Below are positions 36,895 to 48,300 of a stretch of DNA of 64,000 nt, one piece after another. The notes beneath the pieces are model-generated. The model searched no databases, was not told the DNA's origin, and saw nothing but the letters and a program-made list of their open reading frames with translations. Each line of letters opens with the position of its first letter. Position 1 is the stretch's first letter. The DNA is from Valencia hispanica (taxonomy: Eukaryota; Chordata; Actinopteri; Cyprinodontiformes; Valenciidae). A program made the position numbers and the translations under genes. Where the stretch lies: NCBI GenBank assembly GCA_963556495.2, contig OY747712.1:9171581-9235580 (forward strand), given 5' to 3'.

Positions 36895-37460
36895 GAAGAA
36901 ATATTTAGCTACATTCTTCTAAGAGATCCAATTTTGGATTATTTTACTGACTTTTTTTCACAACAGTCTCCCTGAACATGAACAGAAATGAGCCATGAGA
37001 GCCTTTTATCCAGCAGCGTTGGAGACCTTTATCGAGACTACAAATTAGAACAGTAAGTGGAAGAAGAATCAGACGCCGAGAATAGAATACCCAGTGATTT
37101 TAATTAGAACAGAGCGGCTTGGGAATGATGAATTAGGCAAAGCAATTTCCTGGAGTTAGTTCCATCTGATCTTCCCAGGGTAAATAACACGGAGCAGACT
37201 AGTTTCAGAATAGAGACTTGTATAATGAAGAATGCCCATTTTACTGGAGAAATTTAGCTCCATGTTAGGGCTTTGCTTTTGCAGACTGAAGTGATCCCCA
37301 CACTAAAACTGTGCCGCAATGACTGAATCCCCTCTCCGCTCGGAAGTGGGTAATTGTGCGCCTGCAGCTCGCTGACATGCACTGTGGGGGGTGGGACAAT
37401 AGTTTCGAGCTGCGTTCCAGGCTCCTGAAGCTACCAGCGCCTGTTGGCAACAGGTTGGGG

Positions 37461-37474
37461 GTCACCATGGCAAC
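37461..37474. promoter_or_regulatory. Candidate RFX X-box GTCACCATGGCAAC
   Basis: It fits GTNRCC-N2-RGYAAC at every constrained position. It lies in a stretch (37350-37540) with no transposon similarity that I recognise, inside the 26.5 kb pard3 intron. Binding by RFX proteins is known for such sites; function here is inference. Confidence 0.45.
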
Positions 37475-37556
37475 AAGGGAGCTGACAGTCGAGTGTGTAT
37501 TAATGAAAGCTGGTTGGAGGTGCAGCGGCTGTGAAGAGAAAACAGGCCTTCTCTGC

Positions 37557-37632
37557 TGTGTGTGTTTGTGTGTTGTTTATATTATGGAGTCGTTTCTGCA
37601 TCCGTGTGTGTGTGCGTGCGTGCGTGTGTGTG
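37557..37632. repeat. TG microsatellite (compound)
   Basis: Interrupted (TG)n with gtgcgtgcgtgcg core. Confidence 0.9.
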
Positions 37633-38319
37633 TTTTTATGATTTGTGCGTCAAGTGTCAAAAAATCGGAGAAGTCTTCGACTGCATTGCAAATCAACCAA
37701 TTATAGAAGAAGAGGTCAAAAGCCAGCGAGCCTCCTGCAGCGTCGGTGAGCTGAACCTCCAGCAATCAACACACAAGTCGCGGGGCTGTCTGGGTCAGCC
37801 TCCAGTCCTCACTTCTGCGGGTAGACGGCGGTCTCTGTTTACCCTAAGTGCCACAGCGTGTCGGCTCGTATTTCTTACTTCCACTCAGCTGCTTTTTTAA
37901 AATCTCCACGCTTTATCGGGGCTTTTGTCGGCTTTGTATTTTTAAATGACCAATTTATGTCTTTGTTTGATGCTTGCTGTGTTTGTCTAAAACCTCCAGT
38001 TAAGATGCTGCAACCCTACGGACAGACGGAAACACCAAAGAGCTGTAAAAACTCACCAGATTAAAGCTGAAGAGCTGTAGCCCGCTCAGCTTTAATGAGG
38101 AGATTGGTTCTGTTTTGAAAGTATCCGCCGCATCACTCAAACTACTGAGAAAGCTCATATTCTGGCAAACGGAAGCAAAGTTCCAACCCAAAATGAAAAA
38201 AATCCTGGAAACAGATGGAGTTCGATGCATTTGCCAGCACATTATTGGTTATTGAGTCTAATAGAAAACAGAAAAGGTTAATTTCCAGACTATTTCCGAT
38301 ACGGCTGTTAAAAATTTCC

Positions 38320-38530
38320 TTCTGCCTGTCTGTTTGTCCGTCCGTTTGTTGATCCGTCCAAACGCCTCACCATCAAACAACCTACACATTCATCAATTAT
38401 TCCAGCCGTCCATCCATCCATTTATTTATTGATCCTTTCAACCATCTGTCTGCCGGTCCATCCATTCATTCATAGATCCATTAGTCCAATATATCCGTCC
38501 AGTCCTTTATGTTGGTCCTATACGTCCATC
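38320..38530. repeat. Diverged TCCA simple-sequence array
   Basis: tccgtccg, ccgtccatccatccattta and similar words, same theme as 25630 and 28669. Confidence 0.65.
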
Positions 38531-38636
38531 AGAGGTGGCACTACAATTTCTTGTTGTTGGTCATTTTGACTGACGGGGATAAAAAAATCCGGTCATAATC
38601 TATTTTTACGCGTCAATCTTTAAAATGATAACATAA

Positions 38637-38891
38637 TCAGTAGTATTTCATTTTCATTCTTTTTAGTAAAAAAAATGAAAACAGAAAATCCATATCCATG
38701 TGCCACCACACATCGAGCAGATTAATAGTCTGTTTATTAATGATTAAAATGTCACCTGCTGTGGCCTGAATGCTCGGCATGGAGCTGAACTGTGCTTGTG
38801 CGTAACGGAGGCTAAATCCGCCCTCTGTTGCTACGCTGGAGACTGGGATCATGAGCTCCACTTCAGCCACAGTTTTGAAATCGGGGAGCAT
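38637..38891 (-). pseudogene. hAT-type transposase C-terminal remnant
   Basis: The minus frame starts MLPDFKTVAEVELMIPVSSV and continues ATEGGFSL. The IPVSSVxxExGFS core is the hallmark of the hAT C-terminal dimerisation domain. After SL the sequence no longer follows the family and soon stops. No terminal repeats were found, and the host element is not delimited (perhaps 38530-39250). Confidence 0.55.
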
Positions 38892-41168
38892 TTCTCCAAT
38901 CGAAGTGATCAGAATTTGGCAAACTCTCTAAACGACGGCTTCCTTGATCGCTTCAGCGGGAGAAAAATCCCGCGGCATGCGCTCTTTCTGTGTCGGTGGT
39001 AAAGCTGCAGCGATGTGTCACCGCCGGTCTGAGTCTGGTGCGGTCACAGATGCGCTCCGTTCCTCTGTCACTATACAACGCGCAGTTAGCGAGATGCATT
39101 GGGTACGGTGTCCAGGTCCAGAGATGATGATGCTCAGATGCTCTCATAGGAATCTTATTTTGATTGATTCAGTTAACAGAACTTTAAAGTTGAAAATGTG
39201 GTCAGAGTGGAAAGAAAAAAAGTGGTCAGAGGTGTGAATTATAATCTGTCGGAATGATTGATGGCCTTCAGATTTTTTGCAAATTACTCTGCTAACACGA
39301 CCCTAGACGTTCGACCTATACATCCATCCATCAGTCTCATACGTCGGTCCGTTTGTAACAGTCAATATTTCACCAATGTTGCAACGGCCAAGCATTGCAG
39401 TTCCATTAATGGCCACTTGAGGTTATTTCCTGTGAGATTGTCACCTATAAAACATTAGGCTCAAACAGCAAAAGGCTACAATAGTAGCAGACATTGAACA
39501 TCATCCAGAAACTGAACACACTGAATCCAGACTTAGCAGTTATATTTTAACTTTATTAATATTTCTATGCATTAAAATGCGTACATGTCAACGACCACCT
39601 GAATGGGATTTTTAGAAGATCCTCCACGCAGTAACACCTTCATACTTCAGCTCTTTTCAGACCCTCTTTGCTATCAAAATATGTCATTTATTTCGCTGCA
39701 GTTGATGATGATCCCAAACTGAAGGTTAGACTAATTCTTTACCAGCCGAAACAAACATTGAGTTTGTTTCTAACTATGGGATGTTGGCAGAAGAGCTCAG
39801 TTTGATTCAGTTTTTGTTTGCACGGCTGCTGCTGCTGAGCCCTCGGTTATTAGCCTGCTGAGGATCTGAGTTGTCCCTCATGGGTCTGTGGAAACAGCTG
39901 CACACACTCCACTCAGACGCCCAACTTCCGTGCAGGAATGTCTGTTCATGCATTATGCTACTTCACACCCAGACCTGATGCGTAAAATAAATGCATAATT
40001 TCAATCCAGGAAGGGCTGTTACACAAAGTTACGCTACAAGCGAATGCAACAAACACCTTTAAGCTCGCCCTGCGCTGCCTTCAGACTAACAAGTTTGCGT
40101 CCGGCGCGTTCGTGCAGTGGAGGTTTGAGTCCCTCAGGTGTACGGTTCAGCTTTAGAAGGATAAATCATGCAGGCCTGGGCCATATGCTCATAAATCACT
40201 TCAGACTGTGGGAACGTTCACCTGCATGTGCATGCATAATGTATGTGGAAATCGCCATGTTTAGACCCGGTGTCCTATCAGGTTGAGTGTGCTGGAGATG
40301 TGGCGTGCATGTTGCTTCCTGTGTGAGGCTGTATGCTTAGTGCATGTTGTGTGCTTGGAGGTCAGACAGATGAAAGAAAGTGAAGCGCTGCGGTGTTCCA
40401 GGGCGGCAGGGTCTGTGTAGGTGCAGAGTGAGTGGCCAGCAGGTGCTGCTGTGGAGCTGTTACTGAAGTCCTGCAGATTTGTGTGTGTGTGTGTTGTCTA
40501 CCCTTCTGTTTGTACTATATGCTGGTGTTGTGTGAATGGATGCACAGATAAATGCTGTAGGTGTGTGTTTGCGTTTGCAGGATGTCTGAACACTTCAGTG
40601 TTAATCTGCAGTCACCTTGTTATAATGAGCCTTTAGTCTGACTCTTTTCTCACTTTTCCATCTGTATTGTGAACCTTATTGTTGTCTCACACCTAACAGC
40701 TTTTTTTTTTCTTCTTACTCACCGCTCTGTTTCTAGCCTTCACATTGGATCATTATGTTTTCTCTCATTGTCTCCATTTACTCCTCTGCCTTCCTTTTTT
40801 GTCTCACCTTCAATAATCTTCACTGTCTGCCTTTGATATCCAGTCATCAGATGTAATTTGGTAACATCTATCAGTAATTGTGGTTCTTTTTATCCAGGCT
40901 GCATGTTTAGGAACTGTGCTGCTGGTATAGGAGACCGAGTTATAGCTGGTTAGGCTCGCTGAACGTAATGAAGGGGCTTCTGTACATTTAAAAAAAAGCA
41001 ATCAAGAGATCAAACCTGAACAAAATTACAACGGTGGACATTTTGAATTTCTTGCTCAGGGAGTTGGCTCTAGAGCTGATTACCACAGAAACAACAACAA
41101 CAACAAAAAGCTTGGCTCTATTTGATTTGCTCTAGCATTGGGAACATTTAGTAAATGAGTCTCTTATC

Positions 41169-41805
41169 CCTTTTCCACTGAGGCGGAGCTGGAGCTCCCG
41201 TGGCTCCCGTGCTGACTAAGCTCCGGTGTTTTCGTTTTCGATTCCCATGAGCACCAGCTCCGAGAGCCAGAAACGGGTGCTACTCTGGCACCACTCTTGT
41301 GTGGGGCCAAAGCGGAGCTATCCAAGCACTCACTACGTCAAGGGGGAAGGGGGAGGGATTTACAGCCTTCACAATAGAGGGCCGCCATATTTAAATCCAG
41401 ACTGCTCGGAATGTTTTCTGTTGTTGTTGTTGAAAATGTGGATAGCATCAAGACTACGTCGCCTACTACGACGTTGCCTTCTCGACAGTCACTGCAACAG
41501 TGATGCCTTTTGCCGCTGGATCGCAACAAATGCTTGTGAAGCGACGATTAGCATCTGCAACCAGACGAGGTCATCCATCTTTGTTGTTATGGTTTTCTTC
41601 TTCTGCGTCTGCTTTATTTTCGGCGAGCGGCTTCCCGTGTGATTTCTGAAGTGACGCTTCGATGACGCAACGCCGTAGCTCATGGTGGCTCCAAGTTGGC
41701 TCCTTGTTATGGAAAACGAAGGAGGTTTTGTGAAAGCTCTGGCTCCCGCCCCAGCTCCAGCTCCGAACAGGCTCTCGGTTCTTTGCAATGGAAAAGGGCT
41801 ATCAG
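41169..41805. mobile_element. MITE with CCCTTTTCCA termini
   Basis: The left end cccttttccactgaggcgga and the right end read inward (cccttttccattgcaaagaa) are inverted repeats. Inside each, a run rich in gagctggagctcc/agccagagctcc is also mirrored. The plus frame at 41226-41642 (138 codons) has no domain and lies wholly inside the element. A target duplication was not clear; the superfamily (hAT or PIF/Harbinger) is unresolved. Confidence 0.6.
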
Positions 41806-42005
41806 ATGGTTCCTATCAGACCAGCAACTCTAAAAACATATCCAAGCACAAGACCCTAAAGTGTCTCCTAGACTAGTGATTCCTGAAATTTCTATCTTCT
41901 GACCCCACCCAAAAATGTGCTCTCGGTTGACCACACTTCCATTTTTCCTGAATCGGTAAAGAAATGGTACTATAACAATCACACAATCAGCATCAACAGC
42001 CAATA

Positions 42006-42477
42006 CAGTTGGCCCCTGGTATTCGTGGCGGTTAGGCCATCCGTCAACGCGTATAGTCGCCTATTTTATTGGTTGAAACACCAATTATCTCTTAATATGC
42101 ATTTAAACGCTCAAATCCATTGTTTTGCGTCACAATGAAAAATTTCTCTACAACGGATGAAAAACGCACAATGTGAACCGGGCTTTAAAAACTAACATCC
42201 ACGGTTTGCCCTAGCAACTCTCTTGGGGTTACAGCCAATCAGTGGCAAGGAAAATAAATGGTGCTTTCTGCATCGGTTGCTTTGCAAGCGCCAGCGAGTA
42301 GCGTATCAAGTATCTTTGTGTCTGGCTATTTCGGCTTCCCAAGCTGCATTTTCTTTAGAATATTTTAAATATGCTATATGGACAAATCTGCAGAAACATT
42401 TTCCACGAATAACTTCAGAGTTACGTTCCACTAAAAAATCCATGAATATTGAGCCATGAATGGGCATGGGTCCACTG
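42006..42477. mobile_element. pogo/Tigger-like MITE with TA duplication
   Basis: Ends CAGTTGGCCCCTGGTATTCG and, from the other side, CAGTGGACCCATGCCCATTC, both flanked by TA (42004-42005, 42478-42479). The CAGTnGnCCC ends with TA target are characteristic of pogo/Tigger relatives. It is the best-bounded copy of a family with at least two more members here (3995 and 25891). Confidence 0.8.
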
Positions 42478-42482
42478 TAATT

Positions 42483-42840
42483 CAGTGGGTTTACATGCCA
42501 TTAGAGAAAACTGAATTATTGCCTTAGTCTGGCTAAATTTGGACTTGTAAAATGCAGGTATAGGCCTTAATCTGGCTGAAGTCGAATCGAATTGGCCTAC
42601 TCCTAATCGAGCTAACACAGCCAGATAATGCGGTTAAAAAACAGAATTCCTCTGCATATAAACGACATCCCAGGTTTGTCGAGCTATTACCAGCCTGGGC
42701 ACCCGACATTCTGGAAGTTACGACAGAGGAAGCAGGAATGATAACACCGGTACGGCAACAACACGTGTAACACAAACGGTACAGTCCGTACGAAATGTTC
42801 TGTGCTGCAGCATTGACGTCCATTTATTTGCTCATTGTGC
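42483..42840. repeat. Probable MITE abutting the pogo-like element
   Basis: Starts cagtgggtttacatgccatt and contains ccttaatctggctgaagtcg-type words familiar from fish MITEs. No opposite terminus was identified. Confidence 0.35.
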
Positions 42841-42899
42841 ATATTTTGCTTCTACTCCGTCTGCTCCACCGCAGACGTTTAAATTACATCTAAACAGAT

Positions 42900-43070
42900 G
42901 AGTTATAAAAGAATTATCTGTAAACATGTTTATTTCTGCTGTGAAGTTGGCATTTTTAACATAGGAGTCAATGGGAACTTGCTCCTTTCCGGAGCCAGCC
43001 CCTAGTGGATGAGGGGGCAACTGCAAGTTTTGTCACTTCTGGGTAGACTTCAGATTTTGCTCCTTGGTGA
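42900..43070 (+). repeat. Solo copy of the repeat inserted at 31460
   Basis: tctgctgtgaagttggcatt, aatgggaacttgctcctttc and cccctagtggatgagggggc align with 31690-31790. Confidence 0.6.
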
Positions 43071-44484
43071 CAACCCATTTCCACCAGATATTTTGTTAAA
43101 TTTTACGTTTTTCAAAAGGTTCATGGTGAGTTTCATTCTTAAAAAACTACTTGTGAGGAGGAGGAGGACAAAAACAGGCACACAAACTACATTTGATGGC
43201 TTTTTACTCCTCTATACTAAAGGTTTGTCTTCTGGAAATCTAAATTGTTGTTTTTATAATTAACAAACTATCTTCATCTAACTTTTTATTGCTTCAGAAC
43301 ACGGTTTTGCCTCGAAATCCTTAAACGTTCACCTCTTCACATCACTCTTTAATTGTATTCCCCTCGTTCTTCTTTTTGTCTAAGCTTTTCTTCTTCTTAT
43401 CACATTTGATCTTTTCGAGATCTCCAGAAGCACATTTCCCTTCCAGCTGGGAGGGACATGATGGGGAACATGGAGCAGAGAGATGAAAGACAACTCTCAT
43501 CGTCTCGAGGGTGAGCTGTTCACCTGAGGGGGCCCTCAGTCTCAGTGAGCTGCCTGCTGGCAGGACGGTACAGAAACCTGCATAACCATAAAACGAGGTG
43601 GTCGTCACCTGCTGCCAAAAGTCTAATTACGCCAGAAGAGAGGCCTGCTCGGGTTGGACAGATGGCAGGTGTTTGCAGGAACGTAATCCACCTGTTGAGG
43701 TTCAGAGTTGCACGCAACAAAGCAGCAAATCAGAGATGGAAATCTCAGATATGTAAAGCCGGCGTGCTCCGCAGGGTTTATGAACAAGAGAGTTTATCAG
43801 CGGTTTATAAAGCGATCAAAGAAGGGATGAGAAGGACGACAACAGCGGCTGCCGGCTGCTATCAAAGGAGAGAGATACGGGCAAACGACAGAAAAGGAAT
43901 ACGGCTGATTATTAAAAATCAGGTTAGCAGAGAAATCGTGCCCGCTGGAGAGAAGATGCATGATTCTCTGCAGCTGCAACCTGAAACTCAAAACTGCTCT
44001 TCACACAAACGCATCTCTTCATCATTAATTTGGCTTCAGAGCTAACACAGGCTTCTCCCTGTCCTCATGTGGACTTTCTCCAGGCACTGTAGCTTCCTAC
44101 ATGTCCAAAAACATGGAAGTTATGTTCGCTTCAGATACTTGGTTGCTTTTAGGTCTGGATTTATGCTTGTTTTCTTGTGTTATTAACTTATTATTAAGGT
44201 AAGCTGGATAACTTCTTCAGTGACACACTGTTTCATTCTAGATACATGAAGGACCGTTGTTGTGAGTCCTTCATCCCAGCACAAATAAATAAGCACATTT
44301 TGGAAATTGTTTCAAATTATCCTGCTCAGTTGCACATTTCTCAAATATTAGTACGCCATTTTTCTTAACTGCACAGTACTTTTGAGTTTTTTTGTCCTTA
44401 CTGCATTATTCATGTTCTTATTATTGTTCGTTCTATTTTTTATATTTTCTTGAGTGAGTCTAAATGCTTCAGTTACTCTGCTGC

Positions 44485-44540
44485 TGTTAAAGCTTAATTT
44501 TCCCTCTGTGGGACGATAAAGGATTATTCTATTCTAACAA
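44485..44540 (+). mobile_element. LINE 3' end (tail only)
   Basis: gcttaattttccctctgtgg, then gacgataaaggattattcta, a non-LTR 3' terminus with an attcta tail. Confidence 0.5.
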
Positions 44541-46338
44541 ACATTTATCTTAAAATAACTCGTTGAAAATCACATCCAGAAATAGGTCTGTTAAATTGTA
44601 AAAACCCAGACCAGAGGCGTCTGGCTTTTGAGCACCCAACAATCGTTATGCTGTTTCTTTTGTTGTTGTTGTTTTTTGCGAAGCGTAACAGATTCTAAAG
44701 ATAAAACTAGAGAAGGACTGAAGTCCTTTTTTATTTTATCTCTACATAATTCTGTCCAGTCAGTTTCAATGGTAAAAACTGATTTAATGTAAAATCATGC
44801 ACTACACATAGCTCCATAGTACCCGTGTTTAAGATAATCATGCCGGCGTTGAGGCCTGTCTCTGATTTGTACAGCCGGCATTCAGCAACGGAGATAAATG
44901 TGTCGCCACGACTTCCTGCTCGCTATGCAAACCGTTTAGCAGCCTCCGTACGTCGCGTCAGGTATAAAGTCTGTTGACCATGTAGACAAACCGTGTTGAC
45001 GGCATAACTGCAGTGTAGTTTTTATCGTCAAAGCAGTTAAATGCTTCAGAACGCATGCAGTTAAAGGGACGGAAACAACCTGAAGCTCTATGTTGGATCA
45101 GGCTTCTAGGTTTTATGTCCTTCATGAGGAAGACATGTTTTTTATTTATTTTACAGCACCTTTACTTACATAAACACGCTTTCAAAGGCAGTTTTGTGTG
45201 AAAATGCATTCAGACTCAAAATTTTACGTTTTTTTGTATATCAACCTCTTGCTAAACGCTTCTCCCCCTTTCCTGAGCTCTCTAGCGCCCCCCTCCAAGT
45301 TGGGAACAGATGGTATTGATGATGACTGTCGTAAGAGTCGTGTAATTGTTCTAAACTGTTCGAAAGAAGAACAAGCAGTTAAAATGTCTTTAGAAATGAT
45401 CGATATAATTTTCAAAGAGAACAGACTTAAATTACCTCTTTATCTTGTGAGATCTTCATTTATGTTTATTGTTTTCTGCAGCAGATCAACTCGTGCTGCA
45501 AATCCCTGCTGCAAACACAAGAAAACGCTGCATAAAGTGAAAGTGAAAATCCCTCCACCTCAGGTTGTGTAAAGACTCGTTCTTCTTCTGAGCAGCAGCC
45601 ACTGTTGTTGGAGTCAGTCAGAATAATAGCCTTCAATCTGACAACCCTACCACAGTGTGTGTGAGATTGTTGCCACTGTTTGGTGCCTCGTCCCAGAGGG
45701 GGCGGCTTTAGCTCTCATTTCGCTCCGTAGCTGTTGCTCCGTTGGGAGCTCCCATCCTGGTAAACGGTGCATCTCGCAACGAGGTGCACGAGCGGCCACA
45801 CCCCACCAGGGGTCACCTCGTCGTCAGGGCGTCTGCTGGATGCAGCAGCTGCCTAAGATCTGATGGACTCATCACTGTAGCTACAGTTAAGGATTCAGTA
45901 TATTTGCAACATCACATGATCTACTCAGATTCAAAGAGACGTGCAGCTCGTAATTTGAAAAAATGACGATGTATTTGCAAAAAAAAAAAAAAGCAAATAA
46001 CAGCAATTTATTGAGTTTGTTGGGAGCAGTGATGCTTATAGAGTCCAACAGCTGCTGGAAGGAAGGACATATGATAGCACGTCTCTGTGCACCTAGGATG
46101 CAGCAGTCTTATCACTGAAGGAGCTCTACAGTGAGGAAGGAGACAGTGATGGTATTTTAGCCAGAGTCCTTCTGTCTCCCACCACCTAGAGCAGTACTGG
46201 CCTTCCAGATGAGCCTATCTAACTTCTTCCTCTCGGCTGAAGATGTTAAATGAAGCTCAGATTCTGAAGACAGCTTCCAATCATTCTCATGTTGTTTTTG
46301 CATGATTTTTAAACTGAATAGAAAAATAGAGAATCCAT

Positions 46339-46923
46339 TCAATTCAAATCAGTTTATTTATTGTTTATTTATATAGCGCCGATTCACAACAGATGCCATC
46401 TCAAGGCACTTTACAAGAAAAGTCATTTCAATGCAAACATTCCAATCAGTTTAAAGGTTTAGCTAGTTTTCTATGTAAGGAATCCCAGCAGATTGCATCG
46501 AGTCATTGACTGGCAGTTGCGCCTCGTTGATGCAGACTCCAACCACAGCAATCCCTCATACTGAGCAACCATGTAGCAACAATGGAGAGGAAAAACTCCC
46601 CTTTTACAGGAGGAAACCTCCAGCAGAACCAGGCTCAGTACGAGCGGCCATCTGCCACGACCGTCTGGGGGTTCGAGAAGACAAAGACACAGAAAGAATA
46701 AAAGAACTGATATCAGAGTACTTTATTAAAGAAAGTAAAAAGTTGATAACAGGACACGGAGGATGCTCAGTGACTGGGAGTGCCCCCCGTCCAACAGGGC
46801 AATGCAGCTAAGCAGGATACCAGACCAGGTGTAGCTTCTATGTAGAGAAAAACACTGAGAAAAAAATAGTCAAAATAACAGCAAATAATGCAACTAGAGC
46901 TGAGTAGAAGAGAAAAGTAGCAG
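46339..46923 (-). mobile_element. L2-type LINE 3' end, copy 3, TSD atccat
   Basis: tcaattcaaatcagtttatt at the left, then the same 3' UTR as 26403-26960, to aactagagctgagtagaaga. The direct repeat atccat lies at both edges (46333-46338 and 46924-46929). 5'-truncated, with no coding part left. Confidence 0.8.
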
Positions 46924-48104
46924 ATCCATCCACATTTCAAGTTGAAAGCTTCCCACCTGAAGTTGCCATCCTATAGATGAGCTTTGTCACAGTTTGTCTT
47001 TGCCTGTCCTCCCTCTCTGCCTCTCTGTCATTCTCTTTGAGGCGTTCTCTGTTTTCTGTCCCATCACTCACTCTATCTCCTCTGTACTCTCAAGAAAAGC
47101 TGTTTTCTGATGCGTTGCTCCATATCATCATCAGGATAGAACTGTTTGAATATAATAAAGGGAAATCCAAACCCGTGAGACACTGATGCCAATGCTGAAG
47201 CATAGTTTAGAAGCCGATAGGATTACCCATCATTCTACTAGGATGCAACGACAGAGCATGTTTTACTTTACTGAGCATTCTTTACCAGCTTCAGCTGCTT
47301 TGATAGAAACAAAAAACAGAAATTGTTGAAATTAAGTGGATTCCAAAGGAAAGAGAAAAAGTAGGACACATAGCTGGTTGGCGCGCTCATTTGTTTTTTT
47401 TTGTGTGTGAGTGTTGATAATTAAAGGGTTCATCCTTCTTCTCTGTGACTTCTCTAAATCTCCCTGACCTGCTAAGATGTCAGCATTGAGGTCAAATCGT
47501 GTCTTATGGTGACAGTTTTAATTTAACCTGTTATTTTTATCCAGGAAACCTGGTTAAATACTCTAAATATTCTGTTTGACAAGTGTCCCGGGAAAGATAT
47601 ACAGGACTTGAAATGGGGCAAATTACAAGAACAAACTACATACGTACACTTACATGATGAACATTTTTAAAAAGTTTTACCAGATATAACATCTACAGAA
47701 AGATGCCTCTGCATCAGTCATTGAAGTACTTTAAAAAGTTTCGAGGAGTTCTAATCTTTTCTTTTTTCAAGCCATTCTGCAAAAAATAAAAATAACAAAA
47801 AAAAGCACTCAGAGAGCACAGACCTCCACCAGGGCCGCTCATCCCCCCCCTCCATCCCCATGTTGTTATCTAATTGTAACTTTCGGTGCCTTTGCAATAA
47901 AGTGTCTGTTAATCAGATGCGTGGCTGTGTTCTTCGTCCAAACGATGTGTATATGTGTGAGGACTATCTCAGGTGAAGATAAAGCATGGTTACTAGGAAC
48001 TGGAAGTAGACACAGTGTTGTTGAAGATGGTGAGGGAAGGCAGTGATTGGGTTGTTCTCCTGAAATCAACCATCATCTTATCATCATACTATATTCCTGG
48101 ATCA

Positions 48105-48300
48105 AACTGATAACTGGGGTCGGCTGCAAACCTCTTGAGTTTCACCGACAGGTCATCTGGGGTGGAGCCATCTGTGTATAGACAGAAGAGGAGTGGGGGG
48201 AGAACACACCCCTGGGGGGCGCCGGTGCTGATGGTTCTTGTGCGGGAGAACCTCCCCAGCCTCACCTGCTGCCCGCCAGCTGCCAGTGTTAAGCAAGCTC
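48105..48300 (-). mobile_element. LINE reverse-transcriptase core fragment
   Basis: Read on the minus strand: QQVRLGRFSRTRTISTGAPQ, then GCVLPPLLFCLYTDGS, ending LKRFAADPS. The TGAPQGCVL(S)PLLF motif is RT domain B', and FADD (here FAAD, one catalytic Asp changed) is the active site. A short, isolated, dead fragment. Confidence 0.75.

Noticed and set aside
41226..41642. 138-codon ORF with hydrophobic end as a small membrane protein gene
   Set aside because: It lies entirely inside a MITE with inverted termini and has no domain or conservation evidence.
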